The notes under the pieces are model-generated. The model did not search any database, was not told the origin of the DNA, and saw nothing but the letters and a program-made list of their open reading frames with translations. A stretch of DNA of 64,000 nt, taken from Vampirovibrio chlorellavorus (GTDB lineage Bacteria; Cyanobacteriota; Vampirovibrionia; Vampirovibrionales; Vampirovibrionaceae). This document shows, piece by piece, positions 40,172 to 48,752 of the stretch. Within the stretch, counting starts at the first letter, position 1, and every line of letters starts with the position of its first letter. A program made the translations under genes and the position numbers. The DNA is taken from NCBI RefSeq assembly GCF_003149375.1, contig NZ_QFWH01000005.1:78004-142003 (forward strand). The letters are read 5' to 3'.

Positions 40172-42046
40172 ATGAAACGCACCCTGTCGGCTTTGTCTAT
40201 CGTGATGGTGTTAGGAACCATGGCGGGATGCGCCCCGCCGCCTCCGGGAGGTTCCACGGCTGGGTATGGCAAAAGCATCGCTGGAGAGGGCAAGCCGATT
40301 CTCAGTGTAAAACCGACCCCACGCGGGCCGTTTCAAACCGTGCTGGTAAATGGGGCCGAATTGATGCAGGCCCGGGGCCATGTGGGTCAGTTTGGCGGTA
40401 CGTTTTATGATAACCAGATCAGCGACGGGCCCAAGACATTCAACCCCTGGGCCTCGACGGATGCCACTTCCAGTACTCTGGGCGGCATGTTGTACGCTGG
40501 TTTGGTAACCACTGACGCTTACACCGGGGAGCCCATTCCCTATCTGGCCAAATCCGTGAAAATTGGCGATGACAAGATGACTTATACGGTCACCTTGCGC
40601 AAGGGCCTGAAATGGTCGGATGGTCAGCCTTTGACCGCTAAAGACGTGGTGTTCACCTGGAACGAGATTGTCAAAGCCGGCTTGGGTAACGCCAGCCATC
40701 GGGATGTGGTGCTGGTGGACGGCAAGTTCCCGGAAGTTAAGGCTTTAGACGATTTAACCGTTCAATTCAAGACGGCCAAGCCTTTTGCCCCGTTCCTGCG
40801 AAATCTGGGGGAAGGCATTGCCCCGGCCCATATTTTCAAGCCCGTCGTGGCCAAAGGGGATGCCGCCTTTTCTGCCTTTATGGGGGTGTCTGATGCGGCC
40901 AAGACCCCTGAGAAATTTGTATCCGGCGGCATGTGGCTGCTGGAAAGTTACGTGCCTCGGCAGAAGGCTGTGTTTAAGCGCAATCCCAACTTTTTTATGG
41001 TGGATGCCCAGAACCGTCGCCTGCCCTATATGGATCGCTACAGCATGAGCTTTGTGGGCGACATGAACAATCAGGGCTTGCAGTTTGAGCAGGGCAAGGT
41101 GGATGTGTACAACGTGCCGGGCAACTTGCTCTCCCATTTGCGGCAATTGAAAAAGCCCGATTTTAGCCTGTACAATCTGGGGCCCGCTTCCGGCACGGTG
41201 TTTATGACCCTCAACCTGAACAACCGCAAGAACGATCAGGGCAAGCCGTTTGTGGATCCCATCAAGTCGGCCTGGTTCCGGGATGTGAATTTTCGTCAGG
41301 CCATCAACCACACCATCAAGCGGCAGGATATTGTGGATAACATCCTGAAAGGGGTGGGTGCGCCCTTGTTCACCTCCGAGGCGCTGGCCTCCATCTACCT
41401 GAACCAGAAACTGGCCAAGGGCTTTGAAGCTGATCCCACCTACGCCCGGGAATTGCTCAAAAAAAGCGGCTTTACCTGGGATAAACAAGGTATTTTGCAC
41501 GACAAGCAGGGCCATGTGGTGGAGTTTAATCTGTACACCAATAGCGGTAACACCGAGCGGGAGGCCATCGGGGTCAATATCAAGCAGGATTTGGCCCAGT
41601 TGGGCATGAAGGTGAACTTCAAGCCCATCGATTTTAACGTCCTCATTGGCAACCTGAAGGACGGCAGCTGGGAGGCCATGATCATGGGCCTGACCGGCAG
41701 CCAGCTGGAGCCGCACAGTGGGGCCAACGTGTGGCGGAGTGACGGCTCTATCCACATGTTCAACCAGCGCAAGATTGAGGCGGGAAAGCCCACCGATATC
41801 AGCGATCGCCTGCCGTGGGAAAAGCAGTTGGATGACTTAATCGAGCAGGGTTCCCAAACCTTTGACGTGCAGGCCCGCCACAAAATTTATGACCAATTGC
41901 AGCAGGTGGTTTACGATCAGGCTCCCTTTATTTACCTGTACTCGCCGTTGAACGTGTTGGCGGTACGCACCCGCATCCAGAACGTGGACCCCACCCCGCT
42001 GGAAGCCTTTCACAATCTGGAAGAAGTCTGGATTCAGGAAAAGTAG
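40172..42046 (+). CDS. ABC transporter substrate-binding lipoprotein, family 5 (peptide/oligopeptide)
   Basis: A 624-residue extracytoplasmic solute receptor. The lipoprotein signal is MKRTLSALSIVMVLGTMAGC, with Cys as acyl site. The family 5 signature is seen in GMLYAGLVTTDAYTGEPIPYLAKS, TYTVTLRKGLKWSDGQPLTAKDVVFTW, FRDVNFRQAINHTIKRQDIV and VYDQAPFIYLYSPLNVLAVR. It should bind peptides, nickel complexes or other ligands. No permease or ATPase gene is adjacent, so it is an orphan receptor. GAGGCGG precedes ATG 40172. A good terminator follows at 42087. Confidence 0.92.
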   Translation: MKRTLSALSIVMVLGTMAGCAPPPPGGSTAGYGKSIAGEGKPILSVKPTPRGPFQTVLVNGAELMQARGHVGQFGGTFYDNQISDGPKTFNPWASTDATSSTLGGMLYAGLVTTDAYTGEPIPYLAKSVKIGDDKMTYTVTLRKGLKWSDGQPLTAKDVVFTWNEIVKAGLGNASHRDVVLVDGKFPEVKALDDLTVQFKTAKPFAPFLRNLGEGIAPAHIFKPVVAKGDAAFSAFMGVSDAAKTPEKFVSGGMWLLESYVPRQKAVFKRNPNFFMVDAQNRRLPYMDRYSMSFVGDMNNQGLQFEQGKVDVYNVPGNLLSHLRQLKKPDFSLYNLGPASGTVFMTLNLNNRKNDQGKPFVDPIKSAWFRDVNFRQAINHTIKRQDIVDNILKGVGAPLFTSEALASIYLNQKLAKGFEADPTYARELLKKSGFTWDKQGILHDKQGHVVEFNLYTNSGNTEREAIGVNIKQDLAQLGMKVNFKPIDFNVLIGNLKDGSWEAMIMGLTGSQLEPHSGANVWRSDGSIHMFNQRKIEAGKPTDISDRLPWEKQLDDLIEQGSQTFDVQARHKIYDQLQQVVYDQAPFIYLYSPLNVLAVRTRIQNVDPTPLEAFHNLEEVWIQEK

Positions 42047-42086
42047 CGGTCCTAAAATTCTCAATCCTGGAACCGCTTAAACTCAA

Positions 42087-42117
42087 AACCGGGAGCGCCC
42101 ATTGGCCTCCCGGTTTT
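42087..42117 (+). terminator. Intrinsic terminator, probably bidirectional
   Basis: CCGGGAG (42089-42095) pairs with CTCCCGG (42107-42113), followed by TTTTC on the plus strand and preceded by AAAA. It can end both the lipoprotein transcript and the converging ankyrin gene transcript. Confidence 0.7.
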
Positions 42118-42149
42118 CAATGATTAGGATTTAGTCCAGGGTCGGCAGT

Positions 42150-42641
42150 TTATCCAAAGCACCCGAAGAAACGATTGAGCGAACTCTTTTTTTTAATTGC
42201 TTCAGGGTTCTCAAAGGCTTCAACAGCGGCTGTTTGACCGAACTTTCGCGCGGTGTCCAATGGGGTTTTACCCGTATAATCTTTTATTTTTGTATCAGCG
42301 CCCGCTTGAATTAGCACAGCAATGGCCTTGGGCTGTCCGTAGCGTGCCGCATAATGCAGCGGCGTTTTTCCCTGGCGATCTTTGGCGTTGAGATCGGGCG
42401 TAATACGCAATAATCTGCCCTCTGGATTCAGAAGCGCCTGCAAGGTTTTTGCGTGTCCTTTACTCGCCGCCCAATGCAGTGGGGTCAATCCATGCGCATC
42501 GGCTGAATTGATGGAAGCTGGTTCCATGGCCGCTTTATCTCTGACAACGGAGCTGTAGCCCTTTGCAGCAGCTTGATGAAGCGATAGTTGATACTTTTGG
42601 GTTTGGCTCGTTCCAAAATGGATGTTGGTTGTATTCAACAT
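42150..42641 (-). CDS. Ankyrin-repeat protein, 163 aa
   Basis: Three to four ankyrin repeats, with the typical GLTPLHWAASKGHAKTLQALL, GKTPLHYAARYGQPKAIAVLI and GKTPLDTARKFGQTAAVEAF. There is no signal peptide. ACGGAG with a 6-base spacer precedes ATG 42641. The C-terminus is basic (KKKSSLNRFFGCFG), with a single Cys. Ankyrin proteins mediate protein contacts and in host-associated bacteria may be effectors, which cannot be judged here. Base composition is AT-richer than neighbouring housekeeping genes. Confidence 0.85.
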   Translation of the reverse strand: MLNTTNIHFGTSQTQKYQLSLHQAAAKGYSSVVRDKAAMEPASINSADAHGLTPLHWAASKGHAKTLQALLNPEGRLLRITPDLNAKDRQGKTPLHYAARYGQPKAIAVLIQAGADTKIKDYTGKTPLDTARKFGQTAAVEAFENPEAIKKKSSLNRFFGCFG

Positions 42642-42855
42642 AAAAAACTCCGTTCACGTAGCACATGACTACGAACGTAAGTCAAAGCAATTTGATGCTA
42701 GTAAGCCATGAACAACCGCAAACAACCGTTTATCAGTTTGTCTCTACCCAGAACAGCTTCAGCAAGCAGAGGCCGCTTATTGTTGTGAGACACAGCCTTG
42801 CCCAATTTTTTATCCCGATTATTGCCGATTGTAGCCGTGGGCAAAATGCCCAGTT

Positions 42856-42901
42856 CACTTGGTACGTGCCACTACTTAATACGTACCAAAGTGGTGTTTT
42901 T
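42856..42901 (+). terminator. Inverted repeat with T-run at the end of a TPR gene
   Basis: CACTTGGTACGT (42856-42867) pairs with ACGTACCAAAGTG (42881-42893) with one bulge and is followed by GTGTTTTT on the plus strand. It overlaps the 3' end of the minus-strand TPR gene. The T-run side points to a plus-strand transcript starting within 42642-42855, for which no ORF is seen. Confidence 0.45.
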
Positions 42902-43717
42902 GCTGGATTTCACCCGGCCCAACTCGGCGTTCAGGTTGATAATGCGCTTTTCGATAAACTCACTGTTTTTGCCACTGGGACGCAGCCGCAGAACCTGAGT
43001 ATAGCTGTCAATGGCTTGTTGGCGTTTTCCGGCTTTGTCCAGAGTAATGGCCAGCCCCAAATGCCCACGGGTAAAGTCGGGGGCTTTGGTAATCAGTGTG
43101 TTAAACAGGGCCTCAGCCTCATCATAGCGCCCCAGTCGCATGAAGATGCTGCCCAAATTGTTGTAGGCGGGCAGAAATTCCGGTTCAATGGCAATAATCT
43201 GCTCATACAAGCGCACGGTGTAGTCAAAATCCTCGGTCATTTCCACCACCAGCGCCAAGCCAAAGCGGGCTTCCACGGATTGACGATCCAGCTTGATAGC
43301 CCGTTCGTAGTGGTAAATGGCCTTGGCCGTGTAGCCGCATTCGGCGTAGCACTTGGCGATATCCTGATGCAATTCCTTGCGGAAACCATTCTGGGACAGG
43401 GCTTGATCCAGATACTGAATGGCCCCCAGACTATCCCCTTTGCGACGCAGGCACTTGGCAATGCCCACGTAGGCTTCCGTAAAATCCTGACGTTGCTTCA
43501 GGGCCAGACGATACTGGGCGATGGCCGTGTCAATCTCTTCGCGGTAGCGATGGGTATCGCCTGAAATCAGGTAGTCGTAGGCTTTGCCGTACTTGACCTT
43601 CAAGGGGTTGGTCACCTCAGTGGCCAGCCCGCCGGTAAACCGGTTCAGGGCGGTCATCAGCTTGCTGGAGTATCGAAGCCCCGGTTGGGTGGCTTGCCGC
43701 TGTTCATTTAAGCTCAT
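42872..43717 (-). CDS. Cytoplasmic TPR protein, 281 aa
   Basis: Six or more tetratricopeptide repeats cover residues about 55-265 (IDTAIAQYRLALKQRQDFTEAYVGIAKCL, SLGAIQYLDQALSQ, TAKAIYHYERAIKLDRQSVEARFGLALVV, AYNNLGSIFMRLGRYDEAEALF). There is no signal peptide. The N-terminal 45 residues are a basic helix-rich lead. It serves as an interaction scaffold of unknown partner. It is monocistronic and divergent from ybaB. Confidence 0.85.
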   Translation of the reverse strand: MSLNEQRQATQPGLRYSSKLMTALNRFTGGLATEVTNPLKVKYGKAYDYLISGDTHRYREEIDTAIAQYRLALKQRQDFTEAYVGIAKCLRRKGDSLGAIQYLDQALSQNGFRKELHQDIAKCYAECGYTAKAIYHYERAIKLDRQSVEARFGLALVVEMTEDFDYTVRLYEQIIAIEPEFLPAYNNLGSIFMRLGRYDEAEALFNTLITKAPDFTRGHLGLAITLDKAGKRQQAIDSYTQVLRLRPSGKNSEFIEKRIINLNAELGRVKSSKNTTLVRIK

Positions 43718-44085
43718 CGTAATTCCACAGCTCCCTTGGAGAAGGGGTCATCTAACCAATTCCACGAATATCACCACAAACCCGGACGGGCGCCCTGCGC
43801 TCAGCGGGATACTGTTATTGTAGGGGCTTGGCCTCCGCTTGGAATCGTCCAAGGGATCGATGCCGAAGGATCAGTGTTTGAAGATCTTGTTACATGTTAT
43901 TGCTGTAACAGGTTAAGCGGCCGGTGAGGGGCAGGGCCGCGCTTTTGGAACCGAGGGCCCTTTGGGGTATAATTTCCGCAGTTGATTGGGTAAGTGGTTT
44001 GCTCATCCGCTTTTCCCGACCTGTTTGCAGGTCAGAGCAGAGTCCATTCCCGATTTTGAGTTTGAGTGCAGAGAAAGGCATCCCC
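43718..44085 (+). other. Divergent upstream region of ybaB
   Basis: Contains the ybaB promoter at 43945-43973 and its leader. Nothing else is supported. Confidence 0.4.
43945..43973 (+). promoter_or_regulatory. Promoter of ybaB-recR
   Basis: TTGGAA (43945-43950) and a perfect TATAAT (43968-43973) are separated by exactly 17 bases. Transcription would begin near 43980, leaving a leader of about 105 bases. Confidence 0.7.
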
Positions 44086-44403
44086 ATGTTCAATATCCAG
44101 CAAATGATGAAACAGGCCCAAAAAATGCAGGACCAGATGAAGGACGTGCAAACCGAAATGGAACGGGCCGAATTTACAGGAACCGCCGGTGGTGGCGCTG
44201 TGAGCATTACCTGCAACGGCAAGTACGAGTTTACCGCCGTCAAAATCAAGGAAGATGCCCTGAGCGATCGGGACATGCTGGAAGATTTGGTGTTGGCCGC
44301 CCTGAAGGACGCTAGCAGCAAGGTGACCGACACCATGGAGCAGAAAATGTCCAAAATCACCGCCGGGCTGAACATTCCCGGTTTGAAACTCCCTGGCTTC
44401 TAA
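44086..44403 (+). CDS. ybaB: YbaB/EbfC nucleoid-associated protein
   Basis: 105 residues from ATG 44086, preceded by GAGAAAGG. The N-terminal helix MFNIQQMMKQAQKMQDQMKD, then EFTGTAGGGAVSITCNGKYE and LVLAALKDASSKVTDTMEQKM, are diagnostic. The dimer binds DNA in a tweezer-like manner and influences nucleoid structure and gene expression. The neighbour recR, 150 bases downstream, is the classic ybaB-recR arrangement. A longer reading from 43924 would enclose the promoter and is rejected. Confidence 0.95.
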   Translation: MFNIQQMMKQAQKMQDQMKDVQTEMERAEFTGTAGGGAVSITCNGKYEFTAVKIKEDALSDRDMLEDLVLAALKDASSKVTDTMEQKMSKITAGLNIPGLKLPGF

Positions 44404-44553
44404 ATCGTCCTGACGCTTACTGGTTTTTCCAGTGTTTTCCCAGTTGCTGTGCCTGCGAAAAGTCGTTCTTTCCGCAGGCATGGCTTTCTTGGGTACAATA
44501 AGAACAGTATTCTCTCTGGTTTGTATTGAACAATTTGCCGTGAAAGCCCCCCC

Positions 44554-45150
44554 ATGAGTTACACCTTACCGCTGGCCCGCCTGATTGAAGAGTTTCAGAA
44601 ACTACCGGGGATTGGCCCCAAGTCCGCCCAGCGCCTGGCCTTTCATGTTCTCAAGCAGCCCCCGGAGGATGTGCGTACTTTCTCCGATGCTTTATTAGAA
44701 GCCCGGGACAAGATTGGGTACTGCCAGCAGTGTTTCAACCTGTCCGCCCAAAGCGTTTGTGAATTGTGCGTGCAGCCCAATCGCAAGCAGCAGACCATTT
44801 GTCTGGTCTCTGAACCCAAGGATTTATACGCCCTGGAGCGCACCGGGGAGTTCAAAGGCGTTTATCATGTGCTGCAAGGCCTCATTTCCCCCTTGGAGGG
44901 CATTAGCCCGGAGGATTTGAAAATCAAGGAACTGCTGGCCCGGCTGTCCAACCCGGATGTGGAAGAGGTCATTCTGGCCCTGCCGCCCTCCATCGAGGGC
45001 GATACCACCAGCCTGTACCTGTCCCGGCTGATCAAGCCGCTGGGCATCAAGCTGACCCGGATTGCCTTTGGCTTGCCGGTGGGCGCCGATCTGGAATACG
45101 CCGACAGCATGACCATTACCCGGGCCCTGCAGGGGCGACAGTCGGTATAA
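44554..45150 (+). CDS. recR: Recombination mediator RecR
   Basis: A 198-residue ring-forming DNA-binding protein of the RecFOR pathway that helps load RecA on gapped DNA. Visible are the N-terminal helix-hairpin-helix (KLPGIGPKSAQRLAFHVL), a four-Cys zinc finger (CQQCFNLSAQSVCELC), the Toprim domain (TICLVSEPKDLYALE) and the C-terminal Walker-like part (GLPVGADLEYADSMTITRAL). Length is standard. It follows ybaB on the same strand. A CCGGAC/GTCCGG hairpin lies just after the stop. Confidence 0.97.
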   Translation: MSYTLPLARLIEEFQKLPGIGPKSAQRLAFHVLKQPPEDVRTFSDALLEARDKIGYCQQCFNLSAQSVCELCVQPNRKQQTICLVSEPKDLYALERTGEFKGVYHVLQGLISPLEGISPEDLKIKELLARLSNPDVEEVILALPPSIEGDTTSLYLSRLIKPLGIKLTRIAFGLPVGADLEYADSMTITRALQGRQSV

Positions 45151-45312
45151 CCCGCAGGGGTGTGATTGCTCGGGCTCGTTGAACAAAATCCCGTCAACCG
45201 GACGATACAGGAGTCCGGGATAATTGGCTATACTGTACGTATCTGGAAGCCGGGCCAAAGCTCCACGGTACAAGCGGATGTGTGGGGCATTAACAGAAGG
45301 GGTCATTGACCG

Positions 45313-45594
45313 ATGCGAAATGGGTGGCGCTTGCTTTGTATAGGCGCTCTGCTGATGGGATGCGTCTCTCCGGCGGGAGCGGTGGCCGTGGATAAGTTCC
45401 AGCTCAGGGAGCCGGTACTGCTTCAGGACCCGGCCCGGAAGCCGGAAAATCTGGCGGAAATTTTATGGCGTTTACACAGTCTGGCCGAACAGCAAGCCCT
45501 TCGCAGCCGAATGTTGTTTCCCCGGGAGATTTTGGAAACCGATGTGCCCCTCATCGACCCCCGACGGAGTTCTGTTGAGGTGAATGGACTTTAA
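45313..45594 (+). CDS. Small putative lipoprotein, 93 aa
   Basis: A signal sequence WRLLCIGALLMGCVSPAGA contains a possible lipobox LLMGC at residue 17, or alternatively a signal peptidase I site after AGAVA. The mature part of about 70 residues is polar and helical (NLAEILWRLHSLAEQQALRSR). AGAAGGGG precedes ATG 45313. A TATACT at 45229-45234 could be its -10 element. No family is recognised. It converges on aroB with 3 bases between stops. Confidence 0.6.
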   Translation: MRNGWRLLCIGALLMGCVSPAGAVAVDKFQLREPVLLQDPARKPENLAEILWRLHSLAEQQALRSRMLFPREILETDVPLIDPRRSSVEVNGL

Positions 45595-45597
45595 ACG

Positions 45598-46746
45598 TCA
45601 AGGGCTGGTTTCATTGCTTAAAATCGATAGAATGGCGGCATCGGGAATGTCATCCCGTACGATGACCTGTCCAATGGTCTGATGGGGAAGAATCAGCTTG
45701 ATGCCCCCGTCCTGGTTCTTTTTATCGTGCTTCATCACAGCCAGCACTTCGGTCGCCGGGAAGCGCGGGGCATTTTGTACGATCGCTGACAGGCCCACCT
45801 GTTGATACAGGGCATCCAGACGCTGTAACAGGGTGGCATCAACCAGACCCAGCGCCACGGACAACCGAACGGCCAGCCGCATGCCAATGGCCACGGCCTC
45901 CCCGTGTAAAATGCCATATTCACTCAGGGTTTCGTAAGCATGGCCAAAGGTGTGGCCCAGATTCAGGAAAAAGCGCAGCCCCCTGGTTTCCAGCTCGTCG
46001 GCCATGACCACGGCCGCCTTGATGGCCGCGCACCGGTGAATCATGGCTGGCAAGCCCGCTTGCAGATCACTGGCATGGGCTTCCAGCCACTCGAAAAAGC
46101 CGGTTTGCCCATCGCAAGAAGTTTCAATCAGGCCGTATTTGATCACCTCAGCCATCCCGGCTACAAATTCCCGAGGTGGGAGGCTGTTCAGGGTGTCGGT
46201 GTCGGTGAAAACGGCTTTGGGCTGGTAAAAGGTGCCCACCATGTTTTTGATTTGCCCCAGATTGACCGCCGTTTTACCCCCAATGGCCGAATCCACCTGA
46301 GCCACCAGCGTGGTGGGCACATGAATCAGGGCCATGCCCCGGTGGTAAGTGGAGGCGCAAAAACCGCTCAGATCGCCAATCACGCCACCGCCCAGGCCCA
46401 ACAGGGTGTCTTTTCGGGTGAAGCCTTGCTGGATCAGGGTTTGGTAAACACCCTGGGCTTGATCCAGACTTTTGCTGCGTTCCCCGGCGTCCAGCACCAG
46501 AGACGTCACCTCAAACCCGGCCTGTTGCAGGCTGTCTTGCACTTGGCTCAGGTAGCGGTTTTGCAGGTTGGTATCGGTCAGAATCAAGACTTTTGTGCCC
46601 AAAGCGCCCAGTTGTCGGCAGGCATGGCCCAGCTGGGACAAGAGACCTGCCTGGGCCATAATGGGATACGCTCGGGACTCTCCCCCGGTTAAGCGCACTG
46701 CAATGGGAGCGTGGCTGGAGTTGCCCAAACCGGCGGGACTAGGCAT
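45598..46746 (-). CDS. aroB: 3-dehydroquinate synthase
   Basis: Converts DAHP to 3-dehydroquinate in the shikimate pathway, using NAD+ and a divalent metal. Motifs: VLILTDTNLQNRY; GLGGGVIGDLSGFCASTYHRG with the NAD loop; PTTLVAQVDSAIGGKTAVNL; GMAEVIKYGLI with a metal Glu; and LNLGHTFGHAYET with metal His residues. From ATG 46746 the protein has 382 residues; a longer start at 46794 lies inside aroK. The start overlaps the aroK stop by 8 bases, so the two are co-translated. Confidence 0.95.
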   Translation of the reverse strand: MPSPAGLGNSSHAPIAVRLTGGESRAYPIMAQAGLLSQLGHACRQLGALGTKVLILTDTNLQNRYLSQVQDSLQQAGFEVTSLVLDAGERSKSLDQAQGVYQTLIQQGFTRKDTLLGLGGGVIGDLSGFCASTYHRGMALIHVPTTLVAQVDSAIGGKTAVNLGQIKNMVGTFYQPKAVFTDTDTLNSLPPREFVAGMAEVIKYGLIETSCDGQTGFFEWLEAHASDLQAGLPAMIHRCAAIKAAVVMADELETRGLRFFLNLGHTFGHAYETLSEYGILHGEAVAIGMRLAVRLSVALGLVDATLLQRLDALYQQVGLSAIVQNAPRFPATEVLAVMKHDKKNQDGGIKLILPHQTIGQVIVRDDIPDAAILSILSNETSP

Positions 46747-47299
46747 GATCGAGGGCCTCCAGACTGAGTTTCCGCAGAATTTCCTGTACCACATCGTCGG
46801 GTTTGCGATGCACGGTGTCCACGGTCAGGTCGGCCTGCTCGTAATAGTGGCGGCGTTGTTCAAAGTAAGCCCGGAACGTGGCTTCCTCTTCGGGGACATC
46901 CACTTGCGGGCGATCCTTGGGGCTGAAAATAACCCGCTCATACAGGTCGGACACGGGGGCCCGCAGGTAAATCAGTTGTCCGCTCTGGCGGGCAATCTGG
47001 AAGGTTTCATCCCGCACCAGCGTGCCGCCACCGGTGGAAATAATGACCTGATGGCGCTGGGCCAGTTCCTTCAGCACCATGAGTTCCGCCTTGCGGAAGG
47101 CCGCCTCCCCGTTTTCCGCAAAAATAGCGGACATGGGCTTGTGGAAGCCTTTCACTACCAAATGGTCGGTGTCGTAAAAGCGGTACCCCATGCGCTGGGC
47201 CAGAATTTTTCCAATGGTGGACTTACCGGCTCCCATAAAGCCGGTAAGGTAAATGCGGCTGGGTTTCAGCGTTTTAGGATCTGGGGCTGATGGGTTCAC
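46739..47299 (-). CDS. aroK: Shikimate kinase
   Basis: Phosphorylates shikimate at O3 using ATP. The Walker A loop is LTGFMGAGKSTIGK, followed by the Asp of FYDTDHLV, the substrate region STGGGTLV and the lid with RPQV. GTG 47299 (VNPSAPDPKTLK...) gives 186 residues. It overlaps the end of the preceding secreted-protein gene by 26 bases. A longer ATG start at 47428 would overlap that gene by over 150 bases and add a disordered tail not seen in the family. No clear SD precedes the GTG, so the start is the least certain part. Confidence 0.9.
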   Translation of the reverse strand: MNPSAPDPKTLKPSRIYLTGFMGAGKSTIGKILAQRMGYRFYDTDHLVVKGFHKPMSAIFAENGEAAFRKAELMVLKELAQRHQVIISTGGGTLVRDETFQIARQSGQLIYLRAPVSDLYERVIFSPKDRPQVDVPEEEATFRAYFEQRRHYYEQADLTVDTVHRKPDDVVQEILRKLSLEALDHA

Positions 47300-47600
47300 G
47301 TCGCTGGATAGTGGGGATTGACTGGATGGTGGGCCTGGGTTGGGCCTTTGGGCCCGTATTGAGCTTGTTATTGCCGCCGCCCTGTGTTTTTCCGGGGGCG
47401 AGAATGTTGCTTGCAGGGGGCGCAACACTGCTGCCCGCTGTTTGTGCCTGAATACTTCTATCTGCCCGGGCCGCTGGGGTCACAAGCAAACCACCGGCTA
47501 TGAATAAAGCACAGGCAAGCACGCTGAGCCCTGACTTTAGGGCTGTTTGGGCGTTTTCTACTTGAGAGACTTGCTTGAGGAGGGGGGATTGGCGATCCAT
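47274..47600 (-). CDS. Secreted low-complexity protein, 108 aa
   Basis: ATG 47600 follows AGGAAGA. After a polar N-region comes a signal-like segment (SGLSVLACALFIAGGLLVTPAARA, cut near residue 46). The mature part of about 60 residues is disordered: Pro, Gln, Gly and Asn with PRPTIQSIPTIQRREPISPR. No family is recognised. It overlaps the TPR gene by 43 bases upstream and aroK by 26 bases downstream, so it is embedded in the operon. Confidence 0.55.
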   Translation of the reverse strand: MDRQSPLLKQVSQVENAQTALKSGLSVLACALFIAGGLLVTPAARADRSIQAQTAGSSVAPPASNILAPGKTQGGGNNKLNTGPKAQPRPTIQSIPTIQRREPISPRS

Positions 47601-48604
47601 TTCTTCCTGACCTCCGCGATCTTGGCCTGCACCTGGCTTTTGTCAGAAGCGTCCGGAGTCAGTTGCAGGTATGTCTCATAGGATTTTACCGCCTGCTCGT
47701 ATTTTTTCAGCTTTTCCTGGGTCTGGCCCAGGTGCAGATAGACTTCCCCGATGGTGGGGTCTATTTTGAGGGCTTCGTTGTAGGCGGTCAGGGCTTCTTC
47801 GTAGCGTCCCAGTCCGTACAGGGCAAAGCCTTTACTGTCCAGCGTGGCCGCACTGTCTGGTTTCAGCGTCAGGGAGCGCTCCACCGCTTCCAGCGCTTCG
47901 CTGTAGCGTCCCATTTGGGCCAGCGCGTAGCCGTAGTTGTTGTAGGCCTCGGCAAAGTCACTGCCCTGCCCCTCAAAGGCCTTTTGGGAGTAGATGGCTG
48001 AATTGGGGTAATCCCCTTTCTTGGCGTAAAGTACGCCCAGATCGTAGTTGATAAAATTGTTGTCCGGCGTGATTTCCAGGGCTTTTTTAAGGCTGGCCAC
48101 CCCGGCATCAATGCGCCCCAGCTTGTCCTGTAACAAGCCAATGCTGTAGTGAGCCTGCACCAGTTTGGGGGCGTACTTCAGCGCTTCCTGATACTGACTC
48201 AGGGCCTCTTCGCTTTTTTGCAGGGCCTCCAGCACAATGCCGTAATTCATATGCACATACGGATTGCTGGGCGTGAGCTTGGCAGCCTTGGCCAGCATCG
48301 TCTCAGCCGAGCTGATTTGCCCCCGGGCGGCCAATTGGGTACCCAGGGTGTAGTAAAAGTTACCAAACAGCTGGTTGGTGTCTCTGGTATTGTAAATATA
48401 CAGGGATTGCGGCTGGATATGAGCGGGATTCAGGCCGTCCGTCCATTGGAGGGCGTCGCTCCGGGGAGCGTTGGGGCTCGGAAAGTATTTTAAAAAAAGC
48501 AAATTAACGACGATAATGGCCGGAAAAACGGAAAACAAGGTAATCCAAGGCATAGCCCGACGAATGATGCTTGGCTGATTGGAAAAAATGCGCTTGATTT
48601 GCAT
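47558..48604 (-). CDS. Membrane-anchored TPR protein, 348 aa
   Basis: An N-terminal membrane helix (MPWITLFSVFPAIIVVNLLFLKYF) precedes seven to eight TPRs from about residue 75. Examples are NYGIVLEALQKSEEALSQYQEALKYAP, HYSIGLLQDKLGRIDAGVASLKKALEITPD, NNYGYALAQMGRYSEALEAVERSLTLKPD and YLHLGQTQEKLKKYEQAVKSYETYLQL. The repeat domain would lie outside the cytoplasmic membrane. It is the first gene of the tpr-orf108-aroK-aroB chain and divergent from tsaD. Confidence 0.85.
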   Translation of the reverse strand: MQIKRIFSNQPSIIRRAMPWITLFSVFPAIIVVNLLFLKYFPSPNAPRSDALQWTDGLNPAHIQPQSLYIYNTRDTNQLFGNFYYTLGTQLAARGQISSAETMLAKAAKLTPSNPYVHMNYGIVLEALQKSEEALSQYQEALKYAPKLVQAHYSIGLLQDKLGRIDAGVASLKKALEITPDNNFINYDLGVLYAKKGDYPNSAIYSQKAFEGQGSDFAEAYNNYGYALAQMGRYSEALEAVERSLTLKPDSAATLDSKGFALYGLGRYEEALTAYNEALKIDPTIGEVYLHLGQTQEKLKKYEQAVKSYETYLQLTPDASDKSQVQAKIAEVRKKWIANPPSSSKSLK

Positions 48605-48752
48605 GCGTTCTGCCTATCCCTGACGTAAGGTGTATTGTATCCTAAAATCCAGCCTCTGTTCCAGACCCTTGTTCAGGCTTTGTGTAATTCCTGATGAATC
48701 CTGGTCTGGAAATGGCTGTTTCCAATGCGCTGAGGAAAGCCGGAAAACCCAC

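Noticed and set aside
40754-41755. 333-codon frame antisense to the substrate-binding protein
   Set aside because: Same shadow effect; the sense frame has a clear family and promoter.
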